A DNA stretch of 10,445 nucleotides from Chloroflexota bacterium (GTDB taxonomy: Bacteria > Chloroflexota > Limnocylindria > Limnocylindrales > CSP1-4). The position numbers and the translations under genes are program-made. The stretch's first letter is position 1. The number at the start of each line of letters is the position of its first letter. The DNA is taken from contig VGPE01000081.1 of NCBI GenBank assembly GCA_016875645.1, positions 1 to 10,445 on the forward strand. The letters run 5' to 3'. Under the pieces are notes generated by a model, which was not told the origin of the DNA, ran no database searches, and was given only the letters and a program-made list of their open reading frames with translations. This document shows, piece after piece, positions 5,773-10,445 of the stretch.

Positions 5773-6762
5773 ATGCACCGCGGGGGGATCAGGCGCTTGG
5801 CCACCACGCATGCTCTGCCGCAAGGCGTGGTCGCTTCGTCGGTGACGCCATTCGCCGCGGACGGCGCGCTCAACCTGGCGGCGATCCGGCCGCACATCGA
5901 CTGGCTCATCGCGGAGGGCGTGGCCGGCATCTCGCCTTTCGGCAGTTCGGGCGAGTTCTTCGCACTCGAGTCGGCCGACCGCAAGCGCGTGGCCGAGGCC
6001 AGCCTCGAGGCCAACGCCGGTCGCGTCCACGCCATGGTCGGCACCCATCACTACAGCACGCAGATCGCGGTCGACCTCTCGCGCCACGCGGAGCGGGCCG
6101 GCGCAGACTCGCTCCTGATGGTGCCGCCCTACTACGGCCTGCCGACCCCCGACGGCGTGCTCGATCACTTCCGCCGGGTCGCGGATGCCGTCTCGATCCC
6201 GCTGGTGCTGTACCACAACAGCGCGGGCACGAACGTGGACGTCACGACCGACCAGCTGCTCACGCTCGTCCGCGAGGGCGCGATCCGCGGCGTGAAGATG
6301 TCCCACCTCATGCCCGACCGCATGGTCGAGCTGCTCCAGGCCGACCTGCCCGCGGGCTCGGCGATCTACGTCGGCATCGACTATGTGGCCTTCGAAGGCC
6401 TCGCCCACGGCGCCCACGGCTGGATCTCCGCGATCCCCAGCATGACCCCGCGGGTCGCCGCGCGCTTCTACGAGACGCTGGCCGTGCAGGGCGACCTGGT
6501 TGGCGCGCGGGAGCAGTGGCGTCGCCTCGCGCCGCTGATGCGGTTCGTCTTCCAGGCTTCGCACATCGCCCGGGGCCGGGGCTCACATTGGGCCGCGATC
6601 ATGAAGACCGGGCTGTCACTCATCGGCCCCGATGTCGGTACGCCCGTGGCACCCAGCACGCCGCTTGCGCCCGACGCGGTGGCGGCGCTGGCCGGGTTCC
6701 TGCGCGATCTCGGCTACGAGGTTCCGGACGCCTCCGTGCAGCGGTTGGCTGCCCGAGCGTAG
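5773..6762 (+). CDS. DHDPS/N-acetylneuraminate lyase family aldolase (not a typical DapA)
   Basis: This is a 329-residue class I aldolase/synthase with a (beta/alpha)8 fold, acting on pyruvate or another 2-oxo acid through a Lys imine. Visible landmarks are GVVASSVTPF (18-27), GSSGE (57-61, the substrate-carboxylate loop, usually GTTGE or GSTGE), active-site Tyr147 in LVLYHN and the Schiff-base Lys175 in RGVKMSH. After Tyr147 the DapA pattern YNxPGRT is replaced by YHNSAGTNVDV. The Arg that holds aspartate semialdehyde is therefore missing, which argues against lysine biosynthesis and for a catabolic sugar-acid, hydroxyproline-type or aromatic aldolase; this is inference. ATG 5773 gives a modest N-terminal extension; TTG 5800 just before the first conserved strand is an alternative with a purine-rich stretch upstream. 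The stop lies 4 bases from the end of the convergent hydroxyacid dehydrogenase. Confidence 0.88.
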   Translation: MHRGGIRRLATTHALPQGVVASSVTPFAADGALNLAAIRPHIDWLIAEGVAGISPFGSSGEFFALESADRKRVAEASLEANAGRVHAMVGTHHYSTQIAVDLSRHAERAGADSLLMVPPYYGLPTPDGVLDHFRRVADAVSIPLVLYHNSAGTNVDVTTDQLLTLVREGAIRGVKMSHLMPDRMVELLQADLPAGSAIYVGIDYVAFEGLAHGAHGWISAIPSMTPRVAARFYETLAVQGDLVGAREQWRRLAPLMRFVFQASHIARGRGSHWAAIMKTGLSLIGPDVGTPVAPSTPLAPDAVAALAGFLRDLGYEVPDASVQRLAARA

Positions 6763-6766
6763 CCAC

Positions 6767-7798
6767 TCAGGCGTCCGCGGCCCGGGCGGCCGCGATCCGG
6801 CCGCCGCCGGGCATCAACCCCCGGTTCGCCCACGCCACCTCGCTTGGGAAGCCGCCGCCGAACACCCGCAGGATCTCCTCGACGGCAAGGCGCTGCAGGT
6901 CGTCCACCACCTGGTCGGAGAAGCCGGCTGCGTGCGGCGTGACCAGCACGTTCGCCCGGTGCAGCAGGGGGTTCGCAGGGTCTGCCGGCTCCCTGGCCAA
7001 CACGTCGAGCCCCGCTGCGCCGAGCCGCCCCGAGTCGACCGCCCACAGGAGGTCGGGCTCGTCCACGACGCCGCCGCGCGACGTGTTGGTGAAGATCGCG
7101 CCGGGCTTCATGCGGCCGAATTGCCGTTCGCCAAGCATGCCGCGGGTCTCGGGCGTCAGCGGTGCCACGCACGACACGATGTCGCCCTCTGCGAAGACGC
7201 GGTCCAGGCTCACCAGCTCGGTTTCGGCCCGCGCAGCAAGGGCGGGGTCCACGTACGGGTCGTAGGCGATGGTGCGCATGCCGAAGGCGTGAGCGCGGTG
7301 GGCGACCGCGCGCCCGATCCGTCCCAGCGCCACCAGCCCCAGCGTCCGGCCGCGCAGGCGCGGCATCGGCTCGAACAGCGTCCGGTCCCACGTGCCGCCG
7401 GCCGTCCGAGCGCTGAGCCACGGCACCTTCCGGACGCAGGCCAGGATCAGCGCCCAGGTGTGGTCAGCGACCTCGTCGGTGCACACGTCGGGCTGGTTGC
7501 AGACGGCGATGCCGATGTCGGCGGCGGCCTGGAGGTCGATCGCGTCGAGTCCCACGCCGGGGCTTACGAAGAGGCGGCAGCGCTCCAGTCGCGCGAGCTG
7601 GCCGGCATCCCACTTCTCGCCGATGACCGCGATCACCGCATCCGCATTCGCGAGGGCAGCGTCCGCTTCGGGTCCGTGCAGGCTCCGCAGGAAGGTGTAT
7701 CGATGGCCGGCCCCCTCGAGCGCGGCCCGCGTCCACGCGATCATCTGATCGGTCCGATGCGGGTAGATGCCCGCCTGCACGACGTGCTCGCTGGCCAT
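6767..7798 (-). CDS. D-isomer-specific 2-hydroxyacid dehydrogenase
   Basis: This is a 343-residue NAD-dependent enzyme interconverting a 2-oxo acid and a D-2-hydroxy acid. It has the family catalytic set Arg241 (NTSRGG), Glu270 (LDVLAREP) and His289 (VTPHAAG), as well as the central Rossmann segment LVALGRIG at 155-162 with Asp180 at the end of strand 2, which favours NAD(H). The first Gly of the usual GLGRIG is Ala157. The N-terminal catalytic half includes SPGVGLDAIDL (79-89). There is no ACT domain, so it is not full-length SerA; glyoxylate/hydroxypyruvate reductase or phosphoglycerate-dehydrogenase-like activity are alternatives. Start: ATG 7798 has a perfect AGGAGG 4 bases upstream; the in-frame extension to 8002 is rejected. 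It is divergent from the amine oxidase and convergent with the aldolase. With those neighbours it could reduce a 2-oxo acid product, which is inference. Confidence 0.92.
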   Translation of the reverse strand: MASEHVVQAGIYPHRTDQMIAWTRAALEGAGHRYTFLRSLHGPEADAALANADAVIAVIGEKWDAGQLARLERCRLFVSPGVGLDAIDLQAAADIGIAVCNQPDVCTDEVADHTWALILACVRKVPWLSARTAGGTWDRTLFEPMPRLRGRTLGLVALGRIGRAVAHRAHAFGMRTIAYDPYVDPALAARAETELVSLDRVFAEGDIVSCVAPLTPETRGMLGERQFGRMKPGAIFTNTSRGGVVDEPDLLWAVDSGRLGAAGLDVLAREPADPANPLLHRANVLVTPHAAGFSDQVVDDLQRLAVEEILRVFGGGFPSEVAWANRGLMPGGGRIAAARAADA

Positions 7799-7802
7799 TC
7801 CT

Positions 7803-7808
7803 GCCTCC
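7803..7808 (-). promoter_or_regulatory. Perfect Shine-Dalgarno site of the hydroxyacid dehydrogenase
   Basis: AGGAGG on the minus strand ends 4 bases before the ATG at 7798 and fixes this start. It is the only full consensus ribosome binding site in the window and contrasts with the leaderless-looking start of the divergent amine oxidase gene. Confidence 0.8.
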
Positions 7809-7910
7809 TGTGGGGCCTCCCGGGGGCGGTGGATCCCCGGTATCCGCCACGACTGCCTGATGGAGACCAGCCTACGGTGGATGCCGTCTGGCAGAGGGGC
7901 GGTATCGGGT

Positions 7911-7923
7911 CCCCGCATCGGGG
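7911..7923. repeat. Small hairpin in the dehydrogenase/amine oxidase intergenic region
   Basis: CCCCG (7911-7915) and CGGGG (7919-7923) form a perfect 5-base stem with a CAT loop. A weaker stem-loop (7827-7833 with 7841-7847, one G-U pair on the plus strand) lies nearer the dehydrogenase. These sit in the 194-base divergent intergenic region (7799-7992), which holds no gene. They may be leader structure or operator, or chance in GC-rich DNA. Confidence 0.25.
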
Positions 7924-7978
7924 TCTGTCCGCGCCACCGCCCGACCAGCTGCACGGCGCCGGATGCTTCGCGCGTGCG

Positions 7979-7984
7979 TATGAT
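7979..7984 (+). promoter_or_regulatory. -10 element implying a leaderless amine oxidase mRNA
   Basis: TATGAT (five of six bases of the TATAAT consensus, and a TANNNT match) ends 8 bases before the ATG at 7993. A start of transcription at the usual distance would fall on or next to the A of ATG, so the mRNA would have no leader. This agrees with the complete absence of a Shine-Dalgarno site there. No -35 hexamer is visible, as is common for leaderless promoters in high-G+C bacteria. Confidence 0.6.
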
Positions 7985-7992
7985 CCGCGTCC

Positions 7993-9444
7993 ATGGACGC
8001 ACCGATCGACCTCCTCGAGGTCCTGCGCTCGGGGCTGCCGGGCAGGCCGGAACCGCGGCGGCACATCGTCATCGTCGGGGCCGGCATCGCCGGCCTCACG
8101 GCCGGGCTCCTTCTCAAGGAAGCCGGGCACAGGGTCACCATCCTTGAAGCCCAGAACCGCCTCGGAGGCCGGATCTTCACCTACCGCGGCTTCGCCGGGC
8201 AGATGTACGGCGAGTTCGGAGCGATGCGTTTCCCTCGCCAGCACCGGCTGGGGCAGTACCTCATCCACGATCGCTTCGGACTCAAGACGACGCCCTTCGG
8301 CATGGAGGACCCCGACACCTTCATCCATCTCCAGGGTCGGAGCATCCGGCGCTCGGAGTTCACTGCGGCTTCGTTCGAGCTCGGCCTGCCGGCGGGCGAG
8401 CGCGGTCGCCTGCCGGCCGAGATCCTGCGATCCGCGATGCAGCCGCTCATCGACCTGGTCGAGCAGCCCGGAGGGTGGTTGCGCCTGGTCGACGAATACG
8501 ACACGTTCTCACTGATCGGCTGGCTCAACCATCGGCGTGTGAGCGAGCAGGCGCTCTGGCTGCTGGGCCCGCTGCTCAACCTGGAGGGCCGGTTCCACTT
8601 CTCGCTGGTGGAGTGGTTCACCCATTGGTACGACGACGTCTTCGGCGACCTCGAGTTCATCGATGCCGGGTCCGATTCGCTGCCGAAGGCATTCGGAGCC
8701 GCGCTCCTGGACGACATCCGGCTGGGCGCCGAGGTGCAGGGCATCGTCCAGGACGACAGGACCGTCGGCGTCACGTTCAAGGATGCGGTCGGCACCCGGC
8801 AGGTGGTGACCGGCGACGAATGCATCGTCACCGTTCCGTTCGTGCTGCTCCGGCACATGGAGATCGCGGGCCTGGACCCCGAGAAGTGGTTCGCGATCCG
8901 CAACGTGTACTACGGCCGGGCCCACAAGATCTTCATGCAGTTCAGCCGGCGCTGGTGGCAGGAGGACGAGGCGATCCAGCACGGAGTCACCGTCACCGAC
9001 CTGGCGATCCGGAACGTCGTCTACACCCCGGCCGGCCAGGACCCCTCCTCGCGCAAGGGCGTGATCATCGCCTCCTACGCGTGGGAGCAGGACTCGATGG
9101 CGTATTCGATGCTCAGCGAGGACCAGCGGATCGCGCAGGCGCTGGAGGATCTGATCAAGATCCACCCGCAGGCCGCCACGACATTCGAGTTCGGGATCTC
9201 GTACGACTGGGCGCTCGACCGCTACGCAGGCGGCATCGGCCCGCTCTTCCGGCCGATGGAGATGACCAGCCGGTACTTCGATGACGTCGTCCGGCCCGTG
9301 AACCGCGTCTGGTTCGCGAACGATGCGTGCGATCGCCGGGGTCGCCGCTGGATCGAGGGGGCGCTCAACGCCGCCGTGCGCAACGCGTGGGCGATCCACT
9401 CTGGGATGCGGAACGCGCTCCCGGAAATCGTGGAAGAGGGCTGA
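7993..9444 (+). CDS. Flavin amine oxidase, L-amino acid oxidase type
   Basis: This is a 483-residue FAD enzyme that oxidatively deaminates an amine or L-amino acid to the imine, giving a 2-oxo acid or aldehyde, ammonia and usually H2O2. FAD binding is shown by VIVGAGIAGLTAG (26-38), Glu52 at the end of strand 2 and the RLGGR motif (56-60). EFGAMRFP (74-81) resembles the GAMR/GPMR segment of L-amino acid oxidases, whose Arg binds the substrate carboxylate region. Lys312 in AHKIFMQF matches the flavin-contacting Lys of amine oxidases. The C-terminal FAD segment reads VWFANDACDRRGRRWIEGAL (439-458), with Asn443-Asp444 where FAGE is usual. No signal peptide or Tat motif is seen, so it is probably cytoplasmic. 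The start is supported by a -10 box 8 bases upstream, and a hairpin follows the stop. The divergent 2-hydroxyacid dehydrogenase could act on its 2-oxo acid product, which is inference. Confidence 0.9.
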   Translation: MDAPIDLLEVLRSGLPGRPEPRRHIVIVGAGIAGLTAGLLLKEAGHRVTILEAQNRLGGRIFTYRGFAGQMYGEFGAMRFPRQHRLGQYLIHDRFGLKTTPFGMEDPDTFIHLQGRSIRRSEFTAASFELGLPAGERGRLPAEILRSAMQPLIDLVEQPGGWLRLVDEYDTFSLIGWLNHRRVSEQALWLLGPLLNLEGRFHFSLVEWFTHWYDDVFGDLEFIDAGSDSLPKAFGAALLDDIRLGAEVQGIVQDDRTVGVTFKDAVGTRQVVTGDECIVTVPFVLLRHMEIAGLDPEKWFAIRNVYYGRAHKIFMQFSRRWWQEDEAIQHGVTVTDLAIRNVVYTPAGQDPSSRKGVIIASYAWEQDSMAYSMLSEDQRIAQALEDLIKIHPQAATTFEFGISYDWALDRYAGGIGPLFRPMEMTSRYFDDVVRPVNRVWFANDACDRRGRRWIEGALNAAVRNAWAIHSGMRNALPEIVEEG

Positions 9445-9446
9445 AT

Positions 9447-9479
9447 CACCGACAGGGCGGTTGGTTCGCGCCGTCGGTG
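9447..9479. terminator. Hairpin after the amine oxidase gene
   Basis: CACCGAC (9447-9453) pairs perfectly with GTCGGTG (9473-9479), and GGCG (9456-9459) with CGCC (9469-9472) inside it, leaving a 9-base loop and a two-base bulge. It begins two bases after the stop codon. There is no T-run, so it is a probable GC-type terminator. The rest of the 185-base gap to 9630 shows nothing I can name. Confidence 0.5.
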
Positions 9480-9629
9480 CAGGCGTCGTGCATTCGGAGG
9501 GGGAAGCACGATCACGGCGGGTTATCCGTCGCGTCGTGGCCGGCGGATCAGGCCTGCGTTCGGCGGTGGTGCGGCGCGGTCTCGTCAGGCGACCAGCGAG
9601 CCGCCAGTCATGTCCTTGAGGGGCATCCG

Positions 9630-10331
9630 CTAAGCGAAGCGGGCCGCCACCGCGGGGTACTCCGTCGCCTCGTGCCACAGCTCGAGCTTGCCCATCAGGG
9701 CCCGATTCACGATCAGCGTGCCGCCACTCACGATGCACCGCGCCCCGGGCGCACCTGCCGGTTGCGGAATCAGGATCCGCGCCTCGGTGAGCGGGACCAT
9801 GCTGTCGCGCCGCTCGAAGGTGGCGAACGCATCCGTGGTTGGCATCGCGTGCAGGTAGCCCACGACCCGATATGGGCCCGACGTGAACGTGACGCGTTCG
9901 CCACGGGTCCGGACACGCCGTTCGCCCGTGCCCCTGAAGGCCGACGCCCAGACGGCGACCAACTCGTCGCGCGCGATCGTGAGGTCACCCACGTTGTGTG
10001 CCACACCGTCCGAAAGGCCGGTCAGGACCGCCTCGCGGAGTTCGATCTCGCTCGCGGAGTTGAGCAGATCGGACCAGCGCACGCTCTCGATGTCGTCCAC
10101 GGCGGCCAGCGCCTGGATCTCGCAGTCGAGCGCGTACCCGACGAATTCGGCCGGCCCCTGCGCAGCCGGATCCGGTCCGGCGGCGTCGCGCGGCGCCGGG
10201 CGGACACCGTCGCGGCGTGCGCCGTCACGCAGGGTGCCAAGCCGCTCGGCGAGGACCGTCGGCGCGATGTCGCCAGGTGTCGCATCGTCAGGTTCGGTTG
10301 AGAGGAAGCGTCGACGAAGGGACTGCAGCAT
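9630..10331 (-). CDS. Uncharacterised protein with two similar halves (possible DUF6812-like repeats)
   Basis: This is a 233-residue soluble protein that I do not recognise with certainty. After a basic start (MLQSLRRRF) and a Pro/Asp-rich linker to about residue 60, two stretches look alike. Residues 62-130 contain FVGYALDC, then WSDLLNSASEIELREAVL, then LTIARDELVAV. Residues 146-217 contain VVGYLHAM, then ERRDSMVPLTEARILI, then LIVNRALMGKL. Each half thus reads as a G-Y strand, a variable loop, a sDxLN-like turn with a hydrophobic strand, and a closing strand. This resembles the small beta-domain annotated as DUF6812, at low confidence. ATG 10331 has GGAG at 10343-10340, 8 bases upstream. 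The frame stays open to the right edge without another start, so a longer protein cannot be fully excluded. No membrane segment is seen. Confidence 0.65.
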   Translation of the reverse strand: MLQSLRRRFLSTEPDDATPGDIAPTVLAERLGTLRDGARRDGVRPAPRDAAGPDPAAQGPAEFVGYALDCEIQALAAVDDIESVRWSDLLNSASEIELREAVLTGLSDGVAHNVGDLTIARDELVAVWASAFRGTGERRVRTRGERVTFTSGPYRVVGYLHAMPTTDAFATFERRDSMVPLTEARILIPQPAGAPGARCIVSGGTLIVNRALMGKLELWHEATEYPAVAARFA

Positions 10332-10339
10332 CGGACGAG

Positions 10340-10343
10340 CTCC
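10340..10343 (-). promoter_or_regulatory. Ribosome binding site supporting the start at 10331
   Basis: GGAG on the minus strand ends 8 bases before the ATG. It is short but well placed, and it supports initiation here rather than at a start beyond the window edge. Confidence 0.45.
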
Positions 10344-10359
10344 GGGTGAGAACCGGCCA

Positions 10360-10382
10360 GCCTGCGGGTACGGGACGCAGGC
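10360..10382. repeat. Inverted repeat upstream of the right-end gene
   Basis: GCCTGCG (10360-10366) and CGCAGGC (10376-10382) form a perfect 7-base stem with a 9-base loop, 28 bases upstream of the start at 10331. It may be an operator, a leader hairpin, or the terminator of a gene outside the window. The last 114 bases of the window show no other feature. Confidence 0.35.
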
Positions 10383-10445
10383 CGCCGGCGGTGGGACTAT
10401 CCGCCGGATCAGTGCCGCCGCTGCGACCCTGTCCGGCGAGTACCA

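Noticed and set aside
7799..8002. 68-residue N-terminal extension of the hydroxyacid dehydrogenase
   Set aside because: A perfect AGGAGG precedes ATG 7798, the extension has no family similarity, and it would cross the amine oxidase promoter.
6632..8515. 627-codon and 511-codon plus-strand open frames over the aldolase and dehydrogenase
   Set aside because: Low-complexity translations in the wrong frame of recognised genes (aldolase, dehydrogenase, amine oxidase); no motif seen.
8509..9738. 409-codon minus-strand open frame under the amine oxidase
   Set aside because: Shadow frame of the amine oxidase gene with no recognisable domain.
9327..10301. 324-codon plus-strand open frame at the right end
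   Set aside because: Overlaps the end of the amine oxidase and runs antisense to the gene at 10331-9630, which has a ribosome binding site and a plausible domain pattern. Codon content is Arg/Gly-rich low complexity.
1..10445. CRISPR arrays, tRNA/rRNA genes, IS elements, toxin-antitoxin or defence genes
   Set aside because: Looked for on both strands. No spaced direct repeats, no tRNA-like cloverleaf, no transposase or integrase motif, and no terminal inverted repeats were found by eye.

Overview
The window is 10.4 kb of high-G+C bacterial DNA (G+C clearly above 60%, third positions almost all G or C). The proteins look like those of soil or freshwater Chloroflexota (Limnocylindria/Ellin6529-like) or Actinomycetota. 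This placement is an inference from composition, the DUF3105 protein, a short-leader start and general protein style; no marker gene is present. I see no tRNA, rRNA, CRISPR array, IS element or phage gene. Genes are packed tightly, and no gene-free stretch reaches 300 bases.

Layout: (1) 3-449 (+) is the 3' part of a DUF3105 protein whose start lies outside the window. (2) 3737-490 (-) is a tight three-gene operon read right to left: an SDR oxidoreductase, a trans-sulfuration-type PLP enzyme, and a CzcO/MSMEG_0569-like flavoprotein. The genes overlap by 8 and 4 bases. The second gene carries an apparent one-base deletion and the third an in-frame amber codon, so as written only the SDR is intact. 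(3) 3818-5672 (+) holds a HAD-superfamily hydrolase, a J-domain protein with an ExoX-like C-terminal module, and a small Cys/His-rich protein of unknown function. They are separated by strong GC hairpins and are probably not one transcript. (4) 5773-6762 (+) is a class I aldolase/synthase of the DHDPS/NAL family, convergent with a D-2-hydroxyacid dehydrogenase (7798-6767, -); only 4 bases separate the two stops. (5) 7993-9444 (+) is a flavin amine oxidase of the L-amino-acid-oxidase type. It diverges from the dehydrogenase, is probably expressed from a leaderless mRNA, and is followed by a hairpin. (6) 10331-9630 (-) is an unrecognised protein that looks like two copies of one small domain.

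Most of the recognisable enzymes suit small-molecule catabolism: amino-acid oxidation or C-S/C-O lysis, 2-oxo/2-hydroxy acid interconversion, and aldol cleavage. They do not form an obvious known pathway, and I found no defence, secretion or mobile system. The most noteworthy points are the two adjacent gene lesions in one operon, the unusual enzyme set of that operon, the J-domain/ExoX-C fusion, the internally duplicated protein at the right end, and active-site substitutions in the SDR, the aldolase and the dehydrogenase.
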